A stretch of DNA of 64,000 nt from Myxococcales bacterium (GCA_016794345.1 JAEUKE010000138.1:1-64000), one strand, 5' to 3'; counted from the first letter of the stretch, positions 1 through 12,052 are shown. Program-made: numbers and translations. The notes: generated by a model not told the origin, from the letters alone.

Positions 1-292
1 TACGTTGATATGGAACGACCCTGCAAGGTTCTTCTAATGGGTTCGGTCACATTCTGTTCTCCTGCTGAAGTTGCGGTGAGGTGGGCGAATCAGAGGTCGA
101 GCTGAGCTGTTTCGACGATTGATCACGCTGATATTCGAGGATCGGCCGAAACCGCCTTCATGGTCATGATTCGTCGGGAGCTGCCTCGCACTGGCCTCGT
201 GGGTCTTGCCACATAACGTATTCGAGGATTCTCCGATCCGTCGCTGGCTCGACCCCTGAATCGCTCACCTCACAGTCGTTTCGGCGCACCGG
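1..292. other. Non-coding left edge, 292 bp
   Basis: No open frame, RNA gene or repeat could be recognised here. It lies downstream (on the minus strand) of the transposase remnant, so it may be decayed insertion-sequence flank. No terminal inverted repeat was found that would define an element end. Confidence 0.4.
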
Positions 293-925
293 TTAAGCGG
301 CGACTTGCTTTCGTCCTCCGAGGTTGAGGGCCTCGACCTCGCGGCCGATCGCCCAGATGAAGCCGATGAGCTCACGGGCCACCGCGGTGACCACCTTTCC
401 TTTCGGTTTCGTCTTCGCGGTGAGCAGCCGGTAGCGAAGGTGCAAGCGCTCCTGCGCTCGCCAGGCCATTGCAGCGATGGTGGGCGGCAGCGCGCCCTGG
501 AGATCCTTCTGACGCTTTGCGAGCCGAGGGCGGTGGCGGTAGTGCCAGGCGGACTCGACGAGGACGCGGCGAAGGTGTGAGTTTCCGCTCTTGGTGATCG
601 CGCCTCGCCTGTTCTTCTTGCCGCTCGAGTGCTCGGAGGGGACAAGCCCCGTGTAGCTCATCACCTGCGAGGCGTGCGCGAAGCGACCGAAGCAGCCGAT
701 CTCGGTGACGAGGGTGACGGCGGTGAGCTTCGCGACGCCGCGCAGACTCTGGAGCGCCTGCACGGTGGCGCGAGTCTTCGGTGGTGCCTTCTCGATGGCC
801 CTGTCGATCGCGGCGTCGTAGAACGCGACGCGCTCGGCCTGCTTGTCGACCTGGATGATCAGATCCAGGAGGACGATATTCTGGTTCTCCTCGGCTGCGG
901 TGTGCTCGAGCGAGGCGCTCGGCAT
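293..925 (-). pseudogene. IS110/IS116/IS902-family transposase, C-terminal half only
   Basis: The 210 residues match the C-terminal Transposase_20 part of IS110 transposases: LQSLRGVAKLTAVTLVTEIG followed by the helix-hairpin-helix-like region and the conserved G-L-V-P-S-E...SGNSHLRRVLVESAWHYRH block. IS110 transposases are normally about 340-400 residues with an N-terminal DEDD RuvC-like catalytic domain. Here the frame is closed by a TAG immediately upstream of the first Met, so the catalytic half is missing. A coiled, acidic linker occupies residues 1-50. Other frames upstream give no recognisable N-terminal half, so the simplest reading is a truncated, inactive remnant. Its neighbours (a toxin-antitoxin pair and a recombinase remnant) fit an old integration site. 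Confidence 0.8.
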
Positions 926-979
926 CGCGCTCCATTTTGACTAGCCAGACAGAGTGGACGTCTGAAGTTCCCGAGTCGC

Positions 980-1007
980 TTGACACGGTGTCCTACTCGA
1001 GTAGCAT
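980..1007 (+). promoter_or_regulatory. Candidate promoter and operator of vapBC
   Basis: A perfect -35 box TTGACA (980-985) is followed 16 bp later by TAGCAT (1002-1007), a 4/6 match to the -10 consensus. A perfect 12-bp palindrome, CTACTCGAGTAG (993-1004), overlaps the -10 element. VapBC operons are normally autorepressed through such a site, which makes it a good operator candidate. The ATG at 1015 is only about 8 bp past the -10 box, so a transcript from this promoter would be leaderless or nearly so. Confidence 0.5.
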
Positions 1008-1014
1008 TCGAGGG

Positions 1015-1242
1015 ATGGGCCAACCCGCAGCAAAGCTTTCAATCAGTTTGCCCGGCGAACTTGCGGCCGAGGTTCGACGGCGGGTCGGGGCACGGGGCGT
1101 CTCCGGCTTCGTAGCGCGCGCGGTCGCCCACGAGCTTGAGCGCGAACAGCTGGGCGCTTTCCTGGCGGAGATGGAACGCGAGCTCGGTCCGATTCCCAAG
1201 AAGGATCTCGCGGCCGCGAGACGCGCATGGCCGAAGCGCTGA
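1015..1242 (+). CDS. vapB: VapB-like antitoxin (ribbon-helix-helix)
   Basis: 75 residues. Residues 4-40 read like a CopG/Arc ribbon-helix-helix fold: a short beta strand (AKLSISLPGEL) then two helices, with a GVSGFVARAVAHEL turn and second helix. The acidic and basic C-terminal tail (residues 45-75) would wrap the toxin, as in other VapB proteins. The frame stays open upstream to 937, but the ATG at 1015 is preferred because it sits just after a promoter/operator-like sequence and gives a normal VapB length. The gene overlaps the downstream PIN-domain gene by 16 bp, the usual arrangement that couples antitoxin and toxin translation. The specific family is an inference from size and context. 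Confidence 0.75.
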   Translation: MGQPAAKLSISLPGELAAEVRRRVGARGVSGFVARAVAHELEREQLGAFLAEMERELGPIPKKDLAAARRAWPKR

Positions 1243-1643
1243 TTCTCGACTCCGAGGCACTCAACGCCATCGCAAATTGGTCCGCGCGGGGTGCCCTCGC
1301 CGGTCGCGCTCGAGCGATTCTCGCGTTCGCGCTGGAGCGCCGCGCTCGCGTGCGGGTTCCCGCCCCAGTCCTTGCTGAGGTGTGCCGGGGCCCAAAGTTC
1401 GACGCCGCCATCAATCATGCGCTCAAGGCGCGCGGCATCATCGTAGACGACCTGACTGAGAGCATTGCTCGAAACGCGGGCGCGATCCTCGCACGAGCCA
1501 AGCTGGCGTCGACGCATGCGGTCGATGCATTCGTCGTGGCGACCGCGGCAGTGTACTCCTCCGCCGTTATCGCCACCGGCGATCCTTCTGACCTTTCCGC
1601 GCTAGTTTCCCCCTACAAGCATGTCCGACTGTTCGAGATCTGA
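1227..1643 (+). CDS. vapC: VapC-type PIN-domain ribonuclease toxin
   Basis: 138 residues, typical of VapC. The PIN-fold acidic residues are in place: D8 in the first strand (ALILDSEAL), E51 in PAPVLAEVCRG, D100 in THAVDAFVVAT, and D119 in ATGDPSDL. These would bind Mg2+ for endonucleolytic cleavage, usually of tRNA or rRNA; the actual target cannot be told from sequence. It overlaps the VapB-like antitoxin by 16 bp. The pair sits between a transposase remnant and a recombinase remnant, so it was probably brought in with mobile DNA and may now help retain the locus. The gene looks intact. Confidence 0.85.
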   Translation: MAEALILDSEALNAIANWSARGALAGRARAILAFALERRARVRVPAPVLAEVCRGPKFDAAINHALKARGIIVDDLTESIARNAGAILARAKLASTHAVDAFVVATAAVYSSAVIATGDPSDLSALVSPYKHVRLFEI

Positions 1644-1665
1644 CTTGGAGGCTGGCCCACGAAAT

Positions 1666-1732
1666 AGCGTTTTCGCGGCGACGTAGCGCGAGTGAGCGCG
1701 GCGAGCCGCGCGGAGGCCGTCGCCAAAACGCT
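1666..1732. repeat. Short copy (E) of the convergent-junction palindromic repeat
   Basis: Ends pair as an inverted repeat: AGCGTTTT plus GGCGACG (1666-1683, with a CGC bulge) against CGTCGCCAAAACGCT (1718-1732). The interior shares the GGCGAG(C/T)CGCGCGGAG block and TTTTCG/CGAAAA-type ends with the longer copies near 12.5 kb and 25.2 kb, read on the opposite strand. It appears to be an internally shortened member. It lies between the 3' ends of vapC and the recombinase remnant. Confidence 0.5.
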
Positions 1733-1798
1733 GGTTGAACAAACCCGCCTTTCGCGATGATGGGGGCTTGGAGATTTCGCGACGGGTCCCGGTTGTCG

Positions 1799-2116
1799 CT
1801 AGAGGTCGGTCATGAGGCGGTCGACGATGTCCTGGAGGCGCTCCGCGGCGGGCTGCGTGTCGTGCATGTAGAGCTCGGTCGTGCGGAGCGACTTGTGGCC
1901 GAGGACCTGCTGAAGGGTGCGAAGCGAGACGCCAGCTTCGAGCAGATGCGTGGCGTAGCTGTGGCGAAGCGTATGCACGGTCGCGTGCTTCTCGAGGGCG
2001 ATGTCGACCCGCGCAGCGCTGAGCGTCTCCTGCAGGGTCGTCTCGTCGAGCGGGGCGGTCGCGCCGCGGGCGACGAAGAGGAGTCTCGAGGGAGCGGGCC
2101 TGGTTGATGCGGCCGG
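1799..2116 (-). pseudogene. Tyrosine recombinase (phage/XerC-type integrase), C-terminal fragment
   Basis: On the minus strand, ending at the TAG at 1799-1801, the frame reads the C-terminal catalytic core of a tyrosine recombinase: HATVHTLRHSYATHLLEAGV (box II with the H-x-L-R-H motif), then LQQVLGHKSLRTTELY with the nucleophilic tyrosine, and a normal tail ending IVDRLMTDL. There is no ATG in frame, and a TGA at 2117-2119 closes it upstream, so about two thirds of a normal integrase (300+ residues) is absent. It is a remnant, consistent with the IS110 fragment nearby. The true 5' limit of homology could lie slightly outside this open stretch in another frame. Confidence 0.75.
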
Positions 2117-2213
2117 TCACTTCCGTGTGCGAGCCGAAGTGCACCGCGCGGCGTTGCCGTCGGAGCAGCGCTTCGATCATTGCTCGGGTCGAGCGCAGGG
2201 CAGCAGGAGTGGG

Positions 2214-3455
2214 TCAGGCGAGCGCGGCGGTGATCGCGCGCGCGGCGCGGGCGCCCGACTCGATCAACGCAGCGACGTCGAACGGCGCGCCACACGCTTC
2301 GCCGACTGCGTACAGGTCTTCGGCGGCGCGGCCTTTGTCGTCGGTCACGACCGCGAAGCCGGACTCGGTCCGCGTGGTCTTGGCGCCGCGTTGCTCCGCG
2401 AGCTCGAACGAAGGGGCGGGCGGCGTGGCGACCGCGACGACCCCGCAGGTGATTCGTTCGCCGCTCTTCAGCTTCACGGCCTCGACGCGCGAGCTGCCCT
2501 CGATCGCCTCGACCTCGGACTCCGAGACGCGGCGCAGCGCGCGCGCGCCGAGCGCGCGCTCCGTCGGGGCGGCAAAGGGCCCGCTACCCACGATGACCGC
2601 GCCCGCGCTCGGGACGATGCCGCGGTGGGCGAGGGATGCGACGGCGCGCGCCCCCATCACCCCCGGAAGGTCGTTCCCGGCGACGAGGAGCACGCCGTCG
2701 TGCGCGCCGGTCGCCGCGACCGCGATCTTCGGCGTGGCGATGAGCGCGCCCGCCTTGCCGGCTAGCAGCGCGTCGCGATCGTAGAACCCGGCGCAGGTCG
2801 TCCGCGAGCGTATCGCGCCGTGGAGCGCCGCGGTCAGCCGCTCCGCTTCTGCCATCGCGTCGGGCCCCGCTGCGTTCGCCGAGCCCCCCGGCGCGTGTCC
2901 GTCGTCGACCACGAGGACGCTCACGCCCGCTCGAGAGAGCTCGGCGGCGCACGACAAGCCCGCCAGGCCCGCGCCGACGACGAGCACGTCGCAGTCGATC
3001 CGCGCAGCGGGCAAGGGGTCGGCCGGGCGTTCGGGCAGCTTGCCGATCCCGGCCATCTGACGCGCGAAGGTCTGCATCACGTTCTGCACGCCGGGGATCC
3101 CGGCCATCAGGTGGTGGTGGTCGATCCCTTTCGGAAAGAACCAATCCGTCATGCGGAGGAGATCGACCTTGCGCGAGCCGAGGACGTTCTGCGCCTCCAC
3201 CACCTCGCCGCCGTGAGCGTCCGCGAGGCAAGTCATCACGTTGGGCACGCCGTCGACCCGCGCGAGGCAGCCGTCGCAGTCGCCCCGCAGGCACGCGGGG
3301 CCACGCGGCCGGTGGAGCTTCGGGCTCCGCGCGAGGGTGCCTTCTCCGGCGGCCAGGAGGGCGACGGCGAGCGGCTCTCCGCGCTCGGCCTCGATCTCGC
3401 GGCCATCGATGGTGAAGCTCACCCGATCGCGCACCTTCGCCCGTCGTTCGAACAC
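2214..3455 (-). CDS. Fused [2Fe-2S] ferredoxin / FAD oxidoreductase (sarcosine oxidase alpha or HcnA-HcnB-like)
   Basis: 413 residues from a GTG at 3455. Residues 1-90 form a Fer2_4 [2Fe-2S] domain with cysteines spaced C-x4-C-x2-C (ACLRGDCDGC) and a fourth Cys in NVMTC. A sarcosine-oxidase-alpha-like linker follows (VQNVMQTFARQMAGIGKLP). Residues 155-410 are an FAD/NAD-binding fold with DVLVVGAGLAGLSCAAELSRA and a final FAD motif ending AEDLYAVGEACG. The family oxidises amines or amino acids (sarcosine, glycine, opines), with electrons leaving through the cluster. No C-terminal GCV_T folate-binding half is present, and the HcnA and HcnB parts are fused in one chain; partner subunits are not in the window. 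The in-frame ATG seen nearby belongs to another frame, so GTG is the likely start. Confidence 0.7.
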   Translation of the reverse strand: MFERRAKVRDRVSFTIDGREIEAERGEPLAVALLAAGEGTLARSPKLHRPRGPACLRGDCDGCLARVDGVPNVMTCLADAHGGEVVEAQNVLGSRKVDLLRMTDWFFPKGIDHHHLMAGIPGVQNVMQTFARQMAGIGKLPERPADPLPAARIDCDVLVVGAGLAGLSCAAELSRAGVSVLVVDDGHAPGGSANAAGPDAMAEAERLTAALHGAIRSRTTCAGFYDRDALLAGKAGALIATPKIAVAATGAHDGVLLVAGNDLPGVMGARAVASLAHRGIVPSAGAVIVGSGPFAAPTERALGARALRRVSESEVEAIEGSSRVEAVKLKSGERITCGVVAVATPPAPSFELAEQRGAKTTRTESGFAVVTDDKGRAAEDLYAVGEACGAPFDVAALIESGARAARAITAALA

Positions 3456-3491
3456 GCGCGAAGCGTACCATGGTACCCTCGGGCCTCGGTG
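3453..3491. promoter_or_regulatory. 33-bp divergent intergenic region with a perfect palindrome
   Basis: The GTG starts at 3455 (minus) and 3489 (plus) are separated by 33 bp. The centre holds the perfect 12-bp palindrome GTACCATGGTAC (3465-3476). The spacing is too small for two independent full promoters with leaders, so either shared regulation or different true starts are implied. Confidence 0.35.
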
Positions 3492-4157
3492 CGCCTCGGA
3501 GTCCTCGGCCCTGCTCGTTCGGATCTCGTCACCCTCGCGAGATCTGCCCAGCTCCTCCTCGACTCCGCCGGCGTCGAGAAGGTCCTCTACCTCGGGCCGG
3601 ACGACGCGCTCGACCGCGTCGTGTCGGCCTGGGCGAGCGAGCTCGTCGGCGGCAACCCGAGCTCGGAGCTCGTGTTCCAGCGCGCCGCGGCTGCGTGTGC
3701 GAAGGCCGCGCCGGAGGCGATCGAGACGTTCGTCGCGGCCGAGCGCGCGCGCCAGCGGCTGAGCGTCCTCACCAGCGTGCCGCGCCCGCCCGGCCGCACG
3801 ATCGAGCTGTTCGACGGACGGATCGCCCTCCTGCTCTACGACAAGGCCACGCTGGACGAGGACGACATCGCGGGGGCCACGCTCCTCGTGTTCGGCCGAG
3901 CGGATGGTCCGGTCCTGCACCCCATCGGCTCCCGGCTCTTCTTCTCACCCGGCCCGCTCCGCGGGGAGGACGCACCCGCGCCGGACGCGCACGGCATCGC
4001 GGTGATCGACGACCAGGGCGGGGGGATCCGCATCGACCTGCTCGACTCGACAGGCGCCATCGCGCGGACGGAGCGCGTCGACTCTCGCCTTCGCGGCGCC
4101 AAGATGAAGATCCAGGCAGGGGAGAAGGGCGACCCCGGCGGACCGCAGAGCACGTGA
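3489..4157 (+). CDS. Unrecognised protein, possibly a degenerate metallophosphatase fold
   Basis: 222 residues from a GTG at 3489; the frame extends far upstream, but that part is the shadow of the divergent oxidoreductase. The N-terminus (LGVLGPARSDLVTLARSAQL, then EKVLYLGPDDALDRVV) resembles the first two motifs of calcineurin-like phosphoesterases (normally D-x-H...GD) with the metal ligands replaced, so catalysis is doubtful. The C-terminal half has beta-rich strands (TIELFDGRIALLLYD, ATLLVFGRAD) and no known motif. It overlaps the NadD-like gene by 4 bp (GTGA) and heads a three-gene operon, so it is probably expressed with the nucleotidyltransferase and DUF2520 genes. The function is unknown. 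Confidence 0.6.
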   Translation: MRLGVLGPARSDLVTLARSAQLLLDSAGVEKVLYLGPDDALDRVVSAWASELVGGNPSSELVFQRAAAACAKAAPEAIETFVAAERARQRLSVLTSVPRPPGRTIELFDGRIALLLYDKATLDEDDIAGATLLVFGRADGPVLHPIGSRLFFSPGPLRGEDAPAPDAHGIAVIDDQGGGIRIDLLDSTGAIARTERVDSRLRGAKMKIQAGEKGDPGGPQST

Positions 4158-4708
4158 CGACCGTCGGCGTCTTCGGTGGCAGCTTCAACCCGCCGCACGT
4201 CGCGCACGTCCTCGCGGCGGCGTACGCGCTCTCGATCCAGGCGGTCGAGCGCGTGCTCATCGTCCCCGTGTACCGGCACCCGTTCGCCAAGGAGCTGGCG
4301 CCCTTCGAAGACCGGCTCGCGATGTGTGAGCTGGCCTTCTCTCTGTTCGAGGGAGTCGCGGTCAGCGCCGTGGAGCGCGAGCTCGGCGGCGAGAGCCTCA
4401 CGCTGCGGACGCTCGAGCATTTGAAAGTAACGAATCCGTCATGGTCATTGCGGCTCATCATCGGGTCGGACGTCGTGCCCGATCTGCCCAAGTGGCACCG
4501 CTGGGACCTCATCGAGGCCATCGCGCCTCCGCTGATCCTCGATCGCGCGGGGGCCGGGGCGCGCCCGGACCGCGTGCTCTTGCCCGAGGTGTCGAGCAGC
4601 GAGGTGCGCGCGCTCTTCGCGCGCGGTGGCCGGGAGGAGCTCGAGCGCCTCGTCCCGAGGAGCGTGCTCGCGTACGCCGAGTCCTCGGGGCTCTACCGCG
4701 GGTCATGA
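4154..4708 (+). CDS. nadD: Nicotinate-nucleotide adenylyltransferase-like protein
   Basis: 184 residues from a GTG that overlaps the preceding stop. The nucleotidyltransferase alpha/beta phosphodiesterase signature is clear: GVFGGSFNPPHVAHVLAA, with the paired histidines of the (T/H)xGH motif (here HVAH), and a C-terminal S-S-S-E-V-R motif equivalent to the ISSTxIR ATP-binding loop. NadD transfers AMP from ATP to nicotinate mononucleotide in NAD synthesis. The H-V-A-H variant and the DLPKWHRWD region in place of the usual LxxFxxW block are slightly atypical, so a related adenylyltransferase activity is possible. It is coupled downstream to the Rossmann/DUF2520 gene by an ATGA overlap. Confidence 0.7.
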   Translation: MTTVGVFGGSFNPPHVAHVLAAAYALSIQAVERVLIVPVYRHPFAKELAPFEDRLAMCELAFSLFEGVAVSAVERELGGESLTLRTLEHLKVTNPSWSLRLIIGSDVVPDLPKWHRWDLIEAIAPPLILDRAGAGARPDRVLLPEVSSSEVRALFARGGREELERLVPRSVLAYAESSGLYRGS

Positions 4709-5526
4709 GGCGGCTGGTCGTCGTCGGGCGAGGCAAGGTGGGGCGGGCGCTCGCCGCGGCCGCGCGCGCTCGCCGGCTGCGTGTCGTCTCCCACGCGGCG
4801 CGCGCGTTGCCCGAGCTCATCGGTCCGTGTGATCTCGTCGTCCTGGCCTCGCGCGATCCGGATCTGCCCAGGCTCGTGCCGCTCGTCGCCGCAGCGCTCC
4901 GCGCCCCGACGGCCGTCGTGCACTGCTCCGGCGCGCTCTCGGCGGAGGTGCTCGGCGCGCTCCGCAGCGGAGGCCACGCCGTGGGCGCCATGCACCCGCT
5001 CGCGAGCTTCGCGACCGCGCGCCAGCCGCCTGCTCTCGAAGGCGTGGCGCTCGTCGTCTCCGGCGACGCGCCCGCGCGGCGAATGGCGCGGCGGCTCGGG
5101 CGCAAGCTGGGGATGTGCTGCTTCGAGCCCGCGCGGCTCGACCCGGCCGCGTACCACGCGGCCGCGGCGATCGTCGCGAACGGATCGGCGGCGCTGGCCG
5201 CCGCGGCGGAGGCGCTGCTCACACGAGCGGGCTTCGATCCCTCCGTTCACGGCAGGCTCCTCGGTCCGCTCCTCGGGAGCGTGGGCGAGAACATCACCCG
5301 CCTGGGCCCACGAGCCGCCCTCAGCGGTCCGGTCCGGCGGGGCGACGTGGCCACGATCGAGCGGCACCTCGCGGTCGTCGGGCCCTCCGGCTCGGGCGCG
5401 GGCTCGACGAATTTGTCGAGTCTTTACCGAGCCCTCGCGCTCGCCCAGCTCCCGGTCGCGGAGGCGATGGGCGAGGCACCCGAAGGGGCGCTCGCCCGGA
5501 TCCGCGCTCTCGTGGAGGACCCTTGA
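4705..5526 (+). CDS. Rossmann-fold and DUF2520 domain protein
   Basis: 273 residues. Residues 1-110 form a Rossmann-like NAD(P)-binding domain beginning RRLVVVGRGKVGRALAAAAR, with the strand DLVVLASRDPDL. Residues 120-260 match DUF2520 (GAMHPLASF, then AYHAAAAIVANGSAALAAAA and GENITRLGP), the pattern of a small dehydrogenase/ketopantoate-reductase-like superfamily of unknown substrate. The C-terminus (TNLSSLYRALALAQLP) is helical. The ATG overlaps the NadD-like stop (ATGA), so it is translationally coupled. The family is widespread and cytoplasmic; a link to NAD or pantothenate metabolism is only suggested by the neighbour. Confidence 0.75.
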   Translation: MRRLVVVGRGKVGRALAAAARARRLRVVSHAARALPELIGPCDLVVLASRDPDLPRLVPLVAAALRAPTAVVHCSGALSAEVLGALRSGGHAVGAMHPLASFATARQPPALEGVALVVSGDAPARRMARRLGRKLGMCCFEPARLDPAAYHAAAAIVANGSAALAAAAEALLTRAGFDPSVHGRLLGPLLGSVGENITRLGPRAALSGPVRRGDVATIERHLAVVGPSGSGAGSTNLSSLYRALALAQLPVAEAMGEAPEGALARIRALVEDP

Positions 5527-5602
5527 GCATCTTTGAGGCGGACCGCTCCACGTCCTGCGTTGCCGCGAGACCTGAGGTCATGTAGCAACGATGTAGGCTT
5601 CA

Positions 5603-9387
<3,785 letters not shown>

Positions 9388-9391
<4 letters not shown>

Positions 9392-9756
9392 ATCGCAAGC
9401 TCCTTCAGTTGTTCCAGGCGTCGATGATCGCGGTCTTGCTGCCGCTCACCGGGTGTCTGGCGGAAGATCCCGAAGACACCGACGAAGAGGTCGCTTCCGT
9501 CGAGGACGAGCTCGCGGTCGAGGTCGTCTCGGACGAAGAGGGGACGGCGGGCGAGGAGTCCGAGGGCTTGGAAGAGGCCGTGGTGGACGGCGCAACCGGC
9601 CTCACGCTGCCCGAGGTCGACTTCGTTGCCTTCGGCGAGACGCTGCCTGGCGGCGATCGCATGGCGGAGCCGATCCCCTTCCCCACCGATGATCCTCCGA
9701 AGGGCCACGGCATGCTGCCGAGCGACCCGAGCGATCCGGCGCCCAATCAGAACTGA
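9388..9756 (+). CDS. Small acidic lipoprotein, coupled to the sigma-54 activator
   Basis: 122 residues. An N-terminal signal peptide (SMIAVLLPLTGC) ends in a lipobox LTGC, so the mature protein would be lipid-anchored with Cys19-21 as its N-terminus. The mature part is strongly acidic (ten or more Glu/Asp between residues 22 and 62), then Pro-rich (IPFPTDDPPKGHG). No domain is recognised. Its ATG overlaps the stop codon of the sigma-54 activator by 4 bp, so the two are translationally coupled; it may be the envelope partner or signal of that regulator. A terminator-like hairpin lies about 30 bp downstream. Confidence 0.7.
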
Positions 9757-9783
9757 GACCACTTTCTCCTCGCACCCGACGAG

Positions 9784-9804
9784 ACCCGCCCACCGGCGGG
9801 TTTT
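9784..9804 (+). terminator. Rho-independent terminator candidate
   Basis: ACCCGCC (9784-9790), loop CACC, then GGCGGGT (9795-9801), followed by TTTGTCG and another T run. It would end the activator-lipoprotein transcript. Confidence 0.65.
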
Positions 9805-9874
9805 GTCGTTTGTGGACCACCCGGTCGCCTGACGATGCTCCGCACGCGCGACGCGAGTACGCTTCGCGGGAGCC

Positions 9875-12040
9875 TTGCTGTACGAGCTCCGGACCCGGAC
9901 CGCGGTCGTGTGCGGCGCCCTCGCGCTGGCGATCGCCTTCTCTGCGCTCTTGCGCGGCCAGCCGCGTCGCATCAACCTCCTCTTTGCGGGCTTCGCAGGC
10001 GCGCTCGGGCTCTGGTACCTGGCGCAGTCGTTCCTCGGCTTCTTCCAGGCTCCGATCTGGGGGCGTTTCACCGGCGTGCTCTCGGTGCTGCTGCCGCAGT
10101 TCGCCCTCAACCTCTTCGAGGGGGTCGTGCCGCACGAAGCGGGAAAGCCATCCCGCCTGCTCCAGCTGTCCTGGCTGGCGACAGCCCCGCTGCTCGCGCT
10201 CCAGCTGTCGCCTTGGTACTCGACCACGCCCGTCCGAACGGTCGTGTTCTGTTACGTGTTCGCCCTCATCACGCTGGGGCTGTGGTCCCTCGGGCAACGC
10301 GGAGCGAGCAGCGCGTCGCGCGCGACCCAGCGGCGCGTGCGGTTCCTGGTCGTCATCGGCGCGCTGGCGGGCTTCGCGACGGTCGTCGATTTCTTGTGGC
10401 TCGTGGGCGTGCGCGCCCCGCCGGTGGGCGCCGTGCTCTCGGTCGTGTTCCTCTTCGGCCTCTCGCAGGCCCTCGAGAGCGAGCGGCTGCTCGATCTGTC
10501 CGAGATGCTCGGGCGTCTGATGGTCGCGGCCGCCGTCGCGTTCCTCATCGCGTTCATCTTCTACGTGCTGCTCACGTTCCTCGGCGGCTTCAGCACGATG
10601 TACCTGAACGCCGTGCTCGCGGCGACGGTCGTCCTCGTCGTGTTCGACCCGCTCCGCGCGCGCGTGGAGGAGCAGATTCAAAGGCTCTTCTTCCGGGAGC
10701 GCTTCGACCTCGAAGGCTCGCTGGTGGACGCACGCAAGCGGCTCGTGCACACGCTCGTGGTCGGCGAGATGGGCGACATCGTCATGAGCGCGATCGAGCG
10801 CTCGCGCCGCGCCACCTCGGCGGGCCTCTTCATGCTCGATCACGAGGGCGCGGGCTTCGACCAGATCGGGTCGCTCGGCGAGGGGGTCCCGCAGCGCATC
10901 GAGGTCGCGACCGCGCGCGTCTTGCTGGAGCGGCTCGAGCAGGGCAGCGTCCTGCTCGAAGACGTCGAGCGCGAGGTGCGCGAGAAGAGCCGGCGCGGGG
11001 ATCGCTACGAGGCGGGCGAGGCGATGCTCTCGGCGGGGCAGCTCCTCGGCAGCCTGAAGACGGGCGTGCTCGTCGCGGTCCGCGACGAGCGGCGCGAGAT
11101 CGTCGGCCTCGTGGCCCTCGCCGATCGCCGCGTGCGCGACGCCTTCTCGCCGGAGGAGGTGAGCCTGCTCGAGCAGCTCGCGACGCAGATGAGCGTCGTC
11201 ATCGAGAACTCCCGCGTCTACCAGCAGATGAAGGACAAGGACCGGCTCGCGCTGCTCGGGCAGATGGCCGCCGGGCTCGCGCACGAGATCCGCAACCCGC
11301 TCGGGGCCATCAAGGGCGCGGCCCAGCTCCTCGCCGATCCGCCTCCCGAGGGCCCAGCGGACGAGCCGCCCGCCAAGGAGTTCATCGGGATCATCCTCGA
11401 AGAGGTCGAGCGCCTGAACCGCGTCGTCGGCAACGTGCTCGATCTGGCGCGACCCAGCGACAAAAGCGTCCTGCCGGTCGACGTGAACGGCGTGGTCCGG
11501 CGAACCCTCCAGGTGCTATCCGCCGAGCAGTCGCAAGACCAGGTGGAGCTCACGCCCACGCTCGCGCCCGACCTCCCGCGCGCGGCGATCGATCCCGAGC
11601 AGCTCCGCCAGGTGCTGATGAACCTGATCCGGAACGCGATGCAGGCGGTCCAGGGCAACGGGAAGGTGAACGTGTCGACGCGCGTGCGCTTCGGCCGCGG
11701 CACGCGGCCGGGCAACACGAAGGCCGAGCCGGAGGCGTTCGTCGAGATCACGGTGGCCGACACCGGCCCGGGCATCTCGCGCACGGTGCTCGAAAAGCTC
11801 TTTTTGCCCTTCTTCACCACCAAGGAGAAGGGCACCGGGCTCGGGCTCGCCATCAGCCAGCGAATCGTTCAGGGCGCCGGAGGGCGCATCGAGGTGCGCT
11901 CCTACGAAGGGAAGGGGAGCACGTTCTCCGTCGTCCTGCCGGCCGCGACCGAGCTCGGCACGCCGACGCCGGGGCCGACCGCCGCGCAGCTCGCCGAGGT
12001 GGACGAGGAGCAGGCGGCGAGCAGCAGGCAGCTGGGCTAA
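9875..12040 (+). CDS. Membrane sensor histidine kinase with GAF domain
   Basis: 721 residues from a TTG at 9875 (an in-frame GTG at 9908 is the alternative). Residues 5-260 hold about seven or eight hydrophobic helices, giving a 7TM-type membrane sensor. A GAF-like domain spans about 285-450 (GVLVAVRDERREIVGLVALADRR). HisKA follows with the phosphoacceptor in AAGLAHEIRNPLGAIKGAAQ, then HATPase_c with N box NLIRNAMQAV and G boxes ADTGPGIS and GTGLGLAIS. The C-terminal tail is short and Ala-rich. No receiver domain is fused, so a response regulator elsewhere must accept the phosphate; none is adjacent. A cytochrome lipoprotein gene begins 12 bp downstream and may be co-transcribed. Confidence 0.9.
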   Translation: MLYELRTRTAVVCGALALAIAFSALLRGQPRRINLLFAGFAGALGLWYLAQSFLGFFQAPIWGRFTGVLSVLLPQFALNLFEGVVPHEAGKPSRLLQLSWLATAPLLALQLSPWYSTTPVRTVVFCYVFALITLGLWSLGQRGASSASRATQRRVRFLVVIGALAGFATVVDFLWLVGVRAPPVGAVLSVVFLFGLSQALESERLLDLSEMLGRLMVAAAVAFLIAFIFYVLLTFLGGFSTMYLNAVLAATVVLVVFDPLRARVEEQIQRLFFRERFDLEGSLVDARKRLVHTLVVGEMGDIVMSAIERSRRATSAGLFMLDHEGAGFDQIGSLGEGVPQRIEVATARVLLERLEQGSVLLEDVEREVREKSRRGDRYEAGEAMLSAGQLLGSLKTGVLVAVRDERREIVGLVALADRRVRDAFSPEEVSLLEQLATQMSVVIENSRVYQQMKDKDRLALLGQMAAGLAHEIRNPLGAIKGAAQLLADPPPEGPADEPPAKEFIGIILEEVERLNRVVGNVLDLARPSDKSVLPVDVNGVVRRTLQVLSAEQSQDQVELTPTLAPDLPRAAIDPEQLRQVLMNLIRNAMQAVQGNGKVNVSTRVRFGRGTRPGNTKAEPEAFVEITVADTGPGISRTVLEKLFLPFFTTKEKGTGLGLAISQRIVQGAGGRIEVRSYEGKGSTFSVVLPAATELGTPTPGPTAAQLAEVDEEQAASSRQLG

Positions 12041-12052
12041 GCTCTCGGTCCC

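Noticed and set aside
2820..3488. Long N-terminal extension of the 3489 gene
   Set aside because: It runs antisense through the oxidoreductase, whose motifs are clear on the other strand; only the part from 3489 has non-shadow coding character.
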